A stretch of DNA of 64,000 bases from Haberlea rhodopensis (Eukaryota; Streptophyta; Magnoliopsida; Lamiales; Gesneriaceae): the NCBI GenBank assembly GCA_907163345.1, contig CAJQUN010000001.1, positions 5,270,001 through 5,334,000 of the forward strand, in the 5' to 3' direction. The position numbers and the translations under genes are program-made. Below the pieces are notes generated by a model. That model saw only the letters and a program-made list of their open reading frames with translations, was not told where the DNA came from and ran no database searches. Positions 1 to 10,344 of the stretch are shown here, one piece after another (position 1 is the stretch's first letter; the number at the start of each line of letters is the position of its first letter).

Positions 1-239
1 ACAGAATAGCATCCCTGATGCTCTTGAAAAAAATTCTATTTCCGTATTATCCAAAAGTTTTCCAGACCTTTGATTTACAGCCTCATGTCTTTGTCCATAA
101 TTCTCTAATGGATAAACACAAAGTTTGACGTCTCGCAAGATTTTTGAACCTAGCTGATAAAATTGTAATTTTTTTGAAAAAAAAAAGTTCTTTTAAGATA
201 AAAAAAATTATTTTTTTGGGCCAAGACGCCCCCCTTCCT
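1..239. other. AT-rich flank, no gene seen
   Basis: No coding region or recognisable element. The last bases are a C-rich run that abuts the first hAT terminal repeat. Confidence 0.5.
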
Positions 240-331
240 AGGGGTGCTTACCGGTTCGGACAGGAACCGGCCGGTCCCGGACCCGTTATGGGCGGAACAG
301 GTTCGGTCCGTTAAGGAACCGGTCCGGTCCG

Positions 332-1538
332 TTAAGGAACCGGATCGAACCGGTTCCGGTTCCAATCACGCTTAACACGGCTCGTGCGTAACCATTTAGC
401 GCAGTATTTCATTTTCTCAATACATGCTGAGTGATTGTCCTCATAACCAACTTTAACAGCCAAATTAATCACATGACATGCACATCTAACATGAAGAAAA
501 ATACCATCAAGCATTGGTTTAAGATAGGTCTTTAAATCACGCATCGCAGCATTGTTATTCGCAGCATTGTCTAATGTGATTGAAAATACCTTATCTTGAA
601 TTCCATAATGTCTACAAGTGTTGAATACATATTTAGCAATTACATAACCAGTATGTGCACAGTCTAACTCATCTAAAGACAAAATCTTTTTTTGCATACA
701 CCAATTATCATCAATCCAATGACAAGTGACAACAAGATATGAATCAGAATTTACATTTGTCCAAATATCAGTTGTTAAACTAACCCTACAAGGCAAACTA
801 GAAAGATGTTGAAACAATGTATTTCTATATTCAACAAATACGTCCATACAATTTCTTTTTAGTGTGCGCCTGGAAATATGTTTAAACATGGGTTGTATAA
901 ACGAAGCAAATTCAATAAAACCAGCACGTTCAGCTTGTATAAAAGGTAGTTCACATCTGATCACATATCTAACAAGTGACCTACGATTAATTTCAGCAGT
1001 TAAAATAAAATTCGTGCCAGTAAGAACATTAATTTGTGCTTGTGTTGCTTCTCGACCTAATGGTTGTAATGTTGTCTCATCAAAATTATGTTTTTTTACT
1101 AAGTGTTTTTTAAATGTTCCGGTGCCTCCACTGGAACCACCAGCTTTATATGAATACTGGATCTTACATAATTTACATATTGCAACATATTCATTAGTAC
1201 CTTCTTTTTGAGCGATTTCAAAGTGATCCCATATCTTACTTCTTTTGGCACGAGTCGGTTGTCTACTCGCTGCTGTAGTGGCTCCGGATGACTCCACATA
1301 TTGTCTTTCTTGGGCTTGGGCAGCAACAGGTTCGGCAGGTTGTTGGGGTTGTTATGGTTCGACATTCATAGAAGAACCACCAACATTGAGGTCAGCAAAA
1401 AAATCATAACTTTCATTTAACTCAGGAATTGGCACAGGCAAATTCATTGCAGAAGATGAACTCAGTGATAGACGATCCGGAACGAGACCCCGACTACGAC
1501 CCCGGCTACGACCAGCACCACTGATAGATGAAGATGCT
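332..1538 (-). pseudogene. hAT transposase, N-terminal half, broken
   Basis: On the minus strand the frame from about 1538 aligns with the start of the transposase in the neighbouring element, but the expected ATG reads ATA. An in-frame TAA lies at 1352-1354. Downstream, a BED zinc finger is visible (C-x2-C in CKLC, then H-x4-H in HLVKKH). The first part of the RNase H-like catalytic fold follows, with the acidic-residue blocks TTDIWTN and ITLDNAANN and the motif RCACHVINLAV. At RVKRDWN the coding sequence runs straight into subterminal repeats. The rest of the catalytic domain and the hATC dimerisation domain are therefore deleted. It is dead by three independent lesions. Confidence 0.85.
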
Positions 1539-1703
1539 ATTATTATATAAGACTACAAGTAAATTGTAGATATCACAATTGAGAGAAAAATATGAGAGTG
1601 AAGTATTTTTCGTTACAAGAATTGTTATGAAAAAAATACACAACACAACATCCCCTATTTATAGTTTTTATTTTTTATTAAATTTTTTTAAAAAAAAAAA
1701 AAA

Positions 1704-1744
1704 GTTAACGTTGGCAACGGCTAAGAGCCGTTGCCAACGTTAAC
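1704..1744. repeat. 41-bp perfect hairpin upstream of hAT transposase
   Basis: Arms of 19 bp (GTTAACGTTGGCAACGGCT and its exact complement) flank a 3-base loop. A second hairpin, GGCAACGG and CCGTTGCC around 8 bases, follows at 1760-1783. Both lie between the transposase start and the TIR on its 5' side. A degenerate version of the CCGTTGG/CCAACGG pair is in the same place in the second hAT element (about 5010-5055). Confidence 0.85.
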
Positions 1745-2037
1745 ATTTAACGTTGAAGAGGCAACGGCTATACAACCGTTGCCTTCTTCATTTTTTTTTA
1801 TTTTTTTTTATGTTTTAAAAAAAACTACCGGTTCCGGTTCCGGTTCCGAACCGGAACCAAACTGGTAGCACCGGAATCGACGGTGCTACTAGTTTGGTTC
1901 TTGGGGACCGCCCCGGACCGGTTTCTAATCGGTTCCCGGGCGAACCGGAACCGTTAAGTCCGGTTCCGGTTTCGGACCGGACTTAACGGTCCGAATCCGG
2001 GCCGGGTCCGGTTTGACCCGGCCCGGTAAGCACCCCT

Positions 2038-2339
2038 ACCCCTTTCCCCTTAATAAATATACCCATGATTACCCACCAACATGAACACGATATCAAAAGA
2101 TGTCTAAAAAATATTAGATCCCCGAAAATGAATTTTATTAAGCATTTCTTCTTAAATCTTTAAAAGTATTAAAAAATCCCAACAAGTTAATAACCTGTTG
2201 GTCGCCCCACTTGGCAAATACTTTTTTACCATAAAAAAATGAAAAAGGCAATTCAAACATTTAAAAGAATAAATAATTTAGGATTTGAGCTTGCTTCTTG
2301 ATGTTTAAACTTACATTTGAGCTTCATAAAGTTAACCGT
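2038..2339. other. Spacer between the two hAT elements
   Basis: About 300 AT-rich bases with no gene or repeat that I can identify. AGTTAACC at 2330-2337 may be the left target duplication of the second hAT element. Confidence 0.4.
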
Positions 2340-2516
2340 CAGACTGTTCACGGACCGGATTCGGACCAGATCCGACCGATCCCAGGCTCCATTTGGGTGG
2401 ACAGACTGGTCCGGTTCCAATTCCATGGCCCATGCCATGGAACCGATCCGGTTCGGAACCCAGATCCGAATTATCGGATCGGTCCAGGGTAAACCGGTTC
2501 CAACCGAAATCGGTTT

Positions 2517-2604
2517 GGCGATCGATCGCCATGTTCGCCGATCGATCGCCAATTGTTTCTGCTTTTTTTTTAAAACTTACGGGTCTTGGCGATCGATCGC
2601 CAAG
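2517..2604. repeat. Cluster of GGCGATCGATCGCC palindromes in hAT element 2
   Basis: Three copies: GGCGATCGATCGCC at 2517-2530, GCCGATCGATCGCC at 2537-2550, and a third at 2588-2601 that extends to the perfect 20-bp palindrome CTTGGCGATCGATCGCCAAG (2585-2604). They lie in the 3' subterminal region of the transposase. The same motif recurs in LTRs of two other transposon families in the window. Confidence 0.9.
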
Positions 2605-2737
2605 CCAAATTTTTTTAATTTTTTATTTTTTTTCAGATTTCGTGTTCAAGCCAAATCGTAAAGGAAAAATACATCATTTATTGAATATGGAAAACAACAT
2701 AAAAGATACATCATTTGAAATTTATAATAAAAATACA

Positions 2738-4872
2738 TTATTCATCATAATTTATAAGTATAGTCTTGGCCAATTCTTCTTCTTCTTCGGAACTTTCATT
2801 GCCGAACTCGTCGATTCCTCCTTCTCTCTTATTTCTTCTCTCAGCATCGAACCAATCTCTTAGCAGCGTAAGCATGCACAATGATTCTGCTTTTAGAGAA
2901 ACTCTAAAGTCTCCAATGAGTCGAGCACAAGTTGAAAATGCCGACTCTGATGCGACACTGGATGTTTGGACTGCAAATACATCTCTAGCCATTTTGGCTA
3001 AGACTGGATATTGTCTTGCGTTTGCTTTCCACCACTCTAGTACGTCAAAATTTTCATCTTTAATGAACATTTGACCCAGGAAGAACTGCAACCCATTTGA
3101 AGTGGTAGATGCCACTCCGCTTCCTCTCTGCTTCTTTCTTCCAAGGCTCCTCAACAGATTAATCCCTCCGCTTCGTGATTGACTAGCATCTTCTCCTCCT
3201 CCTCCTACTACACGTGCCGATGAGCTCTGTCCCTGTTCACTATGGTACAATCCAAACATATTTTGGAGAGAATGCATGATTGACGTCTTTTGAATGTCAA
3301 CATCCTTATCCAAAAACGTACTGTAATATTTGAAGAAAGTATCGAAAGATCCTACACCCTGACTTGGGTCTAACAATGTAGATATACAGTGCACGTGTGG
3401 AATTTGTTCCCAATATTTTTTAAACTTCTCCCCCATACGATAAACGAACGACGTCAACTCAATATCATCTCTAAATTCAATAAATTTACAAAACATGTTA
3501 AATACAAGTGGAAGAAAATAATGAGAAGTAGGATTACAAACACCGGAGAAACGATATGTTGCATCTTTAAAAGTTGATAACAAAACAGTTAAATTATTAA
3601 CAAAAAACAATCCATATCAGACAATAAATAACTTTCATCACTTTCAGGCATTTGATAAGAGTTATAAAAAGAAGTTAAAGCATCTTGATAAGGTAACATC
3701 GATTCTAACATTTTGTGCAAAGAATTCCATTGACTTACAATGGGCGGTGGAAAAAGAGTAAATCGAAGGTTCTGACTTGCACATGTATGTTTCCAATCAC
3801 GCTTAATGCGTGACTGTCGTATCCATTGACAACAGTTTTTAAGTTTGTCTATGCTACTACATTCATTATCTTCATAACCATCTTTTACTGCTAAATTAAT
3901 TACATGACATGCACATCTAACATGAAAAAAACCATTAAGCATTGGTCGTAAATATATTTTAAGTTCACGCATTGCCGCCGTATTATGTGAAGCGTTGTCA
4001 AGTGTAATCGAACAAATTTAATCTGCAATTCCATAAAATCTACAAACATTAACAATAAATTTAGCAATTTGGGAACCAGTATGTGCAGATTTTAATTCAT
4101 CAAGTGACAAAATCCTTTTATGCTAACACCAGTTATCATCAATCCAATGACAAGTAATAACAAGAAAAGAAAGTATTGCGGTATTCGTCCAAATATCAAT
4201 AATTAAACTTAATTTGCAGTTAATAGAATAAAGATGATCAACTAAAGTCTCACGGTAATCAAGAAACACATCCACAATATTTCTTTTCAAAGTATGCCTA
4301 GAAATATGTCTAAAACATGGTTGGATACCAGAAGAAAATTCAATAAAGCCATCTTTTTCAGAAAACAAAAAGGGAAGTTCACATCTTACAATAAAACGAA
4401 CGAATAATCTTTTGTTTTTTCCGGTGTTAAGATAAAATTAGTGCCAGACTGATGATTAATTTGAAGTTGGGTTGGTTCTCTACCTAATGGTTGTAAAGTA
4501 ACATCATCAAACATATATTTTTTAACTAGATGTTTCTTAAAAGTTTCGGTACCGCCAGCGGAACCACCTGTTTTATAATTATACGTGGTTTTGCATATTT
4601 TACAAATAACAACAGATTCGTTCGTACCTGATTTTGTCTCGACGTCAAAATGATCCCAAACCTTGCTTCGTTTGGACGGTTACTCGTGCGACCTGAAGCA
4701 GCAGTAATAGCGAATGACCCATCGGGGGCCGGATTTTGGGGGCCGCAGGTTCTACAACGTGTTCCGCTTCTTCAACATCATAAGCATTATCAAACTCGGC
4801 AAAAATATCATAATTTTCTTGGAATAAAGGTGGATTTGAAGAACCACCACGACCAGTAGAAGAGGATGCCAT
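2738..4872 (-). pseudogene. hAT transposase, nearly complete but frameshifted
   Basis: The start codon at 4872-4870 opens a protein beginning MASSSTGRGG. A frameshift before about 4700 moves the BED finger to another frame (CKICK, then HLVKKY, where the last zinc ligand His has become Tyr). The catalytic blocks IIDIWTN and ITLDNA follow in pieces ended by stops, for example TAG at about 4123. A further shift near 3600 leads into the C-terminal part. That part ends in a well preserved hATC dimerisation domain (FDVLEWWK, YPVLAKMARDVFAVQ, SVASESAFS), with the stop at 2738-2740. All domains of an autonomous transposase are represented, but the gene cannot make one. Confidence 0.85.
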
Positions 4873-5284
4873 CGTATTAGTGAAAATATAGAAAAATGAG
4901 ATAATTGAATAAAAGATTAGGATTGTAAGAGTAAGAGAGTTGGAGATGAAAAATTGGAGAGGGAAAATGGGGTATATATAGAAGCAAAAATTATTTTTAA
5001 TTTTTTTTTTAATGTTTCCGTTGCCCAATGGCTACAATGCCGTTGGCCAACGTCATTTTTATTTTTTTAAAATTCTTTTTCATCGGTTCCAGTTTCGGTT
5101 CCGATTTCGGAACCGGAACCAGTTGAACCGGAACCGCTGGATTGGCGGTTCCGAATCACGGGAACCGATCCGATACGGGTAAAACCCGGATCGAATTCCG
5201 ATTTATAACCGGACCAACCGGTTCCGGTTCAAAACCGGAACCGACCGGTCCGTTTCCGATTGGTCCGGCCCAATAAGCACCCTG

Positions 5285-5760
5285 AGTTAACCATCGATAG
5301 AGGCATTTTCTTAAATCGTCTCGACCAAAATGCTATAATCAATTTTGGTCTTAAAGATAGTTAGTTTATAGGATGAAATAAATAATATAATGATTAAAAT
5401 TATGATATAATGATAAATAATATAGTGTGATAAGCGTACAATATTTGGTTTAGATGAAAGATGGTGGATTAATTTTTTTTTTTTTTGATAAAGTGATTAA
5501 AATACCCTCGAAAATTTGAATTTCAAATTTGTAGCGAGTATCTTTTTGATGAGATAATTTTTTTTCAATCATGAAAACCAAACACGAGACTAAAAAATAA
5601 ACTTAAAAATAATAACCATTATCACTCAATTCATCTCAGCCTTTTAATCGTGTTGAGTCACAGAGATGCCCTTTAAACACTGTTTTTTTTATCGTTTCAT
5701 ATCTTTGAGGCGGCTCCCTTTTACCGACCTATTATCTTAAATTCTTATTTGTTTCTGTAA
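5285..5760. other. AT-rich spacer
   Basis: No gene or repeat recognised between the second hAT element and the RNA-binding protein fragment. Confidence 0.4.
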
Positions 5761-6009
5761 ATGGCGGCCGCAGATGTAGAATTCAGATGTTTTGTAGGTG
5801 GTCTTGCGTGGGCAACCCACCGAAGAGATTCTGGTTGGCAGATATTTGAGACTTCAAATCAAATTCATCATGGGGTGCTGTCTCAGCTTGTGAGAAAACA
5901 ATCCCTGATGCTGGGCCAGCTGATGGTTGGGGAACCAGTAGTGGATGGAAGCAAGCGCTCATCTACTGCTGTGACCGGTGGATTTTGTATCCAGATTACC
6001 CTCAGTTAA
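5761..6009 (+). pseudogene. Chimeric ORF starting with a glycine-rich RNA-binding protein fragment
   Basis: The first ~20 residues, MAAADVEFRCFVGGLAWAT, are the start of the RRM of plant glycine-rich RNA-binding proteins (GRP7/GRP2 type), including the RNP2 motif CFVGGL. Similarity stops abruptly at about 5820, before the rest of the RRM and the glycine-rich tail. The remaining ~60 residues are unrelated. Another frame over 5850-6050 is also open and reads like a real but unrecognised protein piece (WGTSSGWKQALIYCCDRW, then YPDYPQLKPN). I read this as two joined gene fragments rather than a working gene. No intron or terminator could be assigned. Confidence 0.55.
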
Positions 6010-6103
6010 AACCAAATCTTAAGGAAGGAAAGTCAAAACAGCTAATTTAAAGAGAGTTTAACCAAATAAATTAAGGTTCAACTCGCTTGTGATGAGGCTG
6101 ATT

Positions 6104-6833
6104 CATGGTTTACCACAACGGCCGTTCCAGGTCCGGAACGCGTTCCGGAATTGGAACGCCGCCTGCGGTTCCAAAGATTCGGTAGTAAAGGAGATTGCGT
6201 TGGAACGGTGTTCCACGGATAAAAAACGGTAATTTATCGGTGGAACGGTGGATTTTGAAATATAAAAGTTGACATATTCAATTTGTGTTTAATTAATTAA
6301 ATAAATTGTTATGTGTATTTTAATTAATTTATAATTAAATGATTTGTGAAATAATTTAATTTTTGTAAACAAAGTGATAAAAAATATTCTGTGATATTGA
6401 TGATAAATTTTTGTTCTAATAAAGTGTACATAAGATTTAGTGATTTTGCAAGTTAGTTGAAAATTTTAATAGTTAAAAATTAAATGAAAATTTTCATTTA
6501 GTTTGTATATTTTATTTTTTATTAATATTATAATTTGAAAGTAAAATAATTTTGACATAGTTGTAAAATTTTAGTATATATTGAGGATAAATAATGTTTT
6601 AATAAAGTGTACATGAGATTTAGGAAAAAAATTAATTTGTTATTTTCTAAAAGTAATCTTTTAATATTATTTAATAATTAAAGAATATGAATTTTTTTTG
6701 TCAAAATATTCATTCTTTTTGAATTTTTAATATTATTTTTAAAAAATCCGCTCCGTGACCGTTCCGTAAAATGTCATTGGAACCGGAACGATGCCTTCCG
6801 TTCTAGGCACCGTTCCCGCAACTGGGAACCATG
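6104..6833. mobile_element. Candidate non-autonomous DNA transposon
   Basis: A ~600-bp AT-rich core is bracketed by GC-rich blocks full of CCGTTCC/GGAACGG repeats (6117-6245 and 6749-6830). This is the same architecture as the hAT elements upstream, but with a different subterminal motif. CATGGTT at 6104-6110 is mirrored by AACCATG at 6827-6833. I could not find a convincing target duplication, so the exact ends are uncertain. Confidence 0.5.
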
Positions 6834-7363
6834 GGTTTATTAACTCCGAGACGCATTCCTGAACGGTGTCCTTTCACTCTTTTGCATCCTTCGCTATACA
6901 CAGATTTGTGGAGAGAAGACAAATTAATAAGTTTAACCCCACTCAAAATTATATTTTAAATAGTAGTAATAAATGAAAAAAAGGGTTAAAAGGAGTAGTT
7001 TAGGCTTTTCAAAATATTTAAGATTATTATTAGGGAAATTTTGGGTCGGTACAAAGAGGAGAAACATTTTTTTCGGCTCAATTAATCAAAAAAAGTTCTT
7101 TCATTATTAAGTTTAATTTTGGATATAATGACCAAATAACCATGTTGCTATCTTCTACCCTGGTGCACTCAACCTCCACTTTCACTTTCACTTTCACCTT
7201 CTACTTCTTCATCTCTGGCAGATCTGACTTAATGACGTTGGTGACGTTGTCTTCAAATCGACCGCCCCACAACTTGGCTTCCTTGGAATCCATGTTCATG
7301 GAGACGACAGAAGAGAAGGAACGACGACGAATTGAGATAAGTAGATTAGGGTTTCTGAAAATG
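6834..7363. other. No gene supported
   Basis: It includes a short CACTTTCACTTTCACTTTCA run near 7175 and a 79-codon ORF (7142-7381) with no recognisable domain. I do not call it a gene. Confidence 0.4.
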
Positions 7364-8850
7364 GGGATTTTGAGGAGTTAAAGGTTTGAAGAATGATGGG
7401 AACAAATGTATATTGTCTGGCTTTCAGTAAAAAAAAATTTTGAACCTTGTTATTGTGTTGTTATTTGAGCTCTAAGACATTCTTGTAATTTTTTTGAAAT
7501 TATCTTAAGTTATTGTCTATTGTTGCATGTATTGTCTATCGCTACATGTAATTTACATGCACCGATAGACTATGATTTGGTTAATTATGCTTTACAGAAG
7601 AATCAAGATTAAAAAAAATACAATTTTCATTAAAATTTAAAGTTGTGGTGTCAAAAAAGCGAGAAAAGAAATTTAGAAAATATAAAGAGACGAGTGCTAG
7701 CCAATTATTTGGATAGACAATTCTTACACTTTTTATTCTAGTGTAGTGTGTTACAGATAGTTGCAAGGACTTTGTTGTCATGCATAGTTGTCTTTTTCAT
7801 TAGTTGATTTGCTCATTTTCTCCAGCATTTTGCAGACTTGATGGCCAAATTTTTTTTAAAAAATTTAATAAACTTTTACATGTATCGTTTGAGTCTGTCG
7901 GTGCATATAAATTACATACACCGATAGTCTATATTTTTGCTTAAAGATAGTACCTGGATTTGGAGGAGTTAGGGTATGAAGAACGATGGGAACAAGTGTA
8001 TAGTGTCTGCTTTTCAATAAAAAATTTGTTGAACCTTGTTATTGTGTTGTTATTTGATCTCTGAGGCATTCTTGTAACTTTTCTGAAATTATCTTAATTT
8101 TTTGTCTGTTATTGCATGTACCTGAGTCTATCTGCTTTACCGAAGGATCAAGATTAAAAAAACAAAGTTTTCGTTAAAAATTAAAGTTGTGGTCTCAAAA
8201 AAGGGAGAAAAGAAATTTAGAAAAGAAAATATAGATAGACGGGTGTTAGCCAATTATTTGGTTACATAATTCGCCATGTAGGATCGAGCGCTTACCGCTT
8301 TACCAATAACTATGGTTAAGGGTAATTGTGCAACATTAATCTTTTCAACCATACACTGACACAAGCGTCACGTGTTCGACCGATCACAAAGCAGAGGCAA
8401 TTGTTGAACCCCAACAATCCCTCCCCCAATAATTGCACTCTCTGCAACTCATGTGAATCGAACACGCGACCTTGGCTCTGATACCAATTGTAGGATCGAG
8501 CGCTTACCGCTTTACCAATAACTATAGTTAAGGGTAATGGCGCAACATCAATCTTTTCAACCATACATTGGCACAAGCGCCACGTGTTCGACCGATTACA
8601 AAGCAGAGGCAATTGTTGAACCCCAATACGCCAACTTTTTATTTTAGTGTCATGTTTTGTGGATAGTTGCAATGATTGTGCTTTCATGTATATTTGTCTT
8701 TTTTATGAGTTGTTTTGCTCATTTTCTCCAGCATTTTGCAGACTGTGGCCAAATTTTTTTTGCACCACTAATAAATTTTTTTACATGCATCGCCCGAGTC
8801 TATCGGTGTATGTAAATTATATTCACCGATTCTATATTTTTCTCAAAGAT
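7364..8850. repeat. Tandem duplication of a ~590-bp block
   Basis: 7364-7957 and 7958-8850 are direct copies. Both contain the stretch from GGAGTTA-GG-TATGAAGAA through AACCTTGTTATTGTGTTG, then GAGAAAAGAAATTTAGAAAA, then TTTTCTCCAGCATTTTGCAG, in the same order. The second copy is longer because a 352-bp TRIM sits inside it (8277-8628). No coding capacity was seen. Confidence 0.8.
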
Positions 8851-9033
8851 AGTACCTATATCTATCGATGTATGTAATTTACATGCATCGATAGACTCAG
8901 GTAGGCGGTACACGTAATTTACATGCACCGATCTACTATGTTTTGGTTAAAGACAGACTTCAGTCTATCCGTGCATGTAATTTGCATGCACCAATAGACT
9001 CAGGTGGTTAATGTAAATTACATGCACCGCTAG
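7534..9033. repeat. Seven dispersed copies of a ~37-bp palindrome
   Basis: The consensus half-site is GTCTATCGGTGCATGTAA followed by its complement. Copies lie at about 7534-7570, 7891-7930, 8796-8835, 8861-8897, 8901-8936 (partial), 8961-9001 and 9007-9033 (partial). The copy at 8861-8897 is almost perfect. Each could extrude as a cruciform or fold as an RNA hairpin. Confidence 0.85.
8277..8628 (-). mobile_element. TRIM (miniature LTR retrotransposon), 352 bp
   Basis: Two 140-bp direct repeats, 8277-8416 and 8489-8628, begin TGTAGGATCG. The left one ends CAACA and the right one ends with the variant CAATA. Read on the minus strand, the 5' LTR (8489-8628) is followed after two bases by the primer-binding site TGGTATCAGAGCC (8474-8486), complementary to initiator Met tRNA. 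A purine-rich tract TTGGGGGAGGGAT (8417-8429) precedes the 3' LTR. The element is flanked by the 5-bp duplication CGCCA (8272-8276 and 8629-8633). There is no coding sequence. Replication would need proteins from another retrotransposon. Confidence 0.95.
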
Positions 9034-10336
9034 GTAATTCTTGGTAGTATATCAGTGGAAAGTAAGACATTTTTATCTTCCCAAATCAAAGTTGAATAAT
9101 TAGCAATCTTAAACAAGAAAGCAGTGGCATGATATCTGAAATTTTCACTTTATATGTTTCATATTGAAAATCATATCATGACCCTCCTATCTGATATTAA
9201 AGAAAGATCAATTGATATTTTAATATGAGCCCAAACCTTAAAAGTAGCGTAATAGGTAGGTAACAAAAGCCTCTCAAAATTGACATTTTATTTTATCTTT
9301 TTTAGAAGTGTTGGATTTTTAATATTTTTCATCCAATGAAAGTTGAAGAAATAGCAATCTGAAATTTGCTACAAAAAAAGGTTTTTTAACTAAAGAGCCA
9401 TTTTAACAAACACATAATGTGCACCAAAATTAAAATAAAAATTCAATGGTAATTGAAGCACAACAATCTCATAAAAACAACAAAAAAACATCCAATGGAG
9501 AAGAAAGAGAATCAGGAACAACGAAAAAACTATTTCTCCCAACATTTTTAAGCACTAGTTTGCCTTATTCCACCACCAAAACATGCATTAAGTTAAACGA
9601 TATATTTATAATTTTCCAATTTTTTTGTTGGGAATTTTGATAGGTTTTATTGGAAAATGTGACATGTAGGCATAACAATCTATTGCAAGGACGAAGGAAG
9701 GGAAAGAGATTCCTAAAGAGCGGAGAAAGCAAAGGAAGCTGAATGAATGTTAACTGATCTACCAGGAGGAACAATTCTCATTATTCAATAAAATCACTTG
9801 TATTTAACTGGGGGTATTTTAAACATGAAAATTGACTAATTAGATTAGAATTTGATAAACTAGACTTATTTGAAAGAAGTTTTCTAGAGGGTGTATTTAG
9901 CTGAAAGAAATATATTTTGGGTGAAATAGTTGAAAGATGTTTTTATATGTGGTATATTCTTGTAATTTCTTCTTATTAAAAATATTTATGTTGTGTTTGG
10001 ATTGAAGGATTTTCAATAAATTTCAAATTCATCATTTATGTTTAGATTAAAAATTGAAGTGGACATTTCAAATTCCTCATTCTTCTTGTATGCATTTTTC
10101 TTTGCATTTTGTGAGGATTTGAACTGACAACTATCTATATGTCATCCAATCCATGAATTTCAAATGATTAGATTTCTAATTCTTTTCTTCGAATCAAATC
10201 TTTGGATCCAAATAATACCATTTTGAAAAACTATTTACATTTCATTAGAGTGAAACACAGTAGGGGGAAGGGTCCAACCTAATAAAGGGGCGCGATAGGT
10301 AGGCCGTTTTCTCTTTACAATTTGTCCTTACATGGA
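9034..10336. other. Non-coding stretch
   Basis: AT-rich, with small ORFs only (for example 9446-9640) and no recognisable domain. No repeat ends were identified. Confidence 0.4.
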
Positions 10337-10344
10337 CAAACTAT

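Larger units (their letters stand above)
240..2037 (-). mobile_element. hAT element 1, internally deleted
   Basis: The ends are inverted repeats AGGGGTGCTTACC (240-252) and its complement GGTAAGCACCCCT (2025-2037). Both ends are followed by dense CCGGTTCC-type subterminal repeats, as is common in plant hAT elements. Flanking bases CCCCTTCC and CCCCTTTC are only an approximate 8-bp target duplication. The 1.8-kb body carries the N-terminal half of a transposase on the minus strand and no C-terminal dimerisation domain. It is therefore non-autonomous and could move only if a related transposase acts in trans. Confidence 0.85.
2340..5284 (-). mobile_element. hAT element 2, near full length
   Basis: The right end, read inward on the minus strand from 5284, is CAGGGTGCTTATTGGGCCGG and closely matches the terminus of element 1. 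The left end CAGACTGTTCACGGACCGG (from 2340) is a diverged partner. AGTTAACC occurs directly outside the right end (5285-5292) and two bases outside the left end (2330-2337), so a decayed 8-bp target duplication is likely. About 2.9 kb is the size expected of an autonomous plant hAT. CCGGTTCC-type subterminal repeats lie at 2340-2510 and 5085-5270. Confidence 0.7.

Noticed and set aside
864..1211. 115-codon plus-strand ORF
   Set aside because: Antisense shadow of the hAT transposase.
2298..2863. Overlapping ORFs around 2.3-2.9 kb
   Set aside because: They fall in subterminal repeats and the antisense of the hATC domain.
8277..8630. tRNA-like GTTCGA and GGTAAAGCGGTAAGC pieces in the TRIM LTR
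   Set aside because: No cloverleaf could be drawn. The tRNA-related signal is the primer-binding site only.
8316..8687. 123-codon minus-strand ORF
   Set aside because: It crosses TRIM LTRs and contains the direct repeat twice. It is not a gene.
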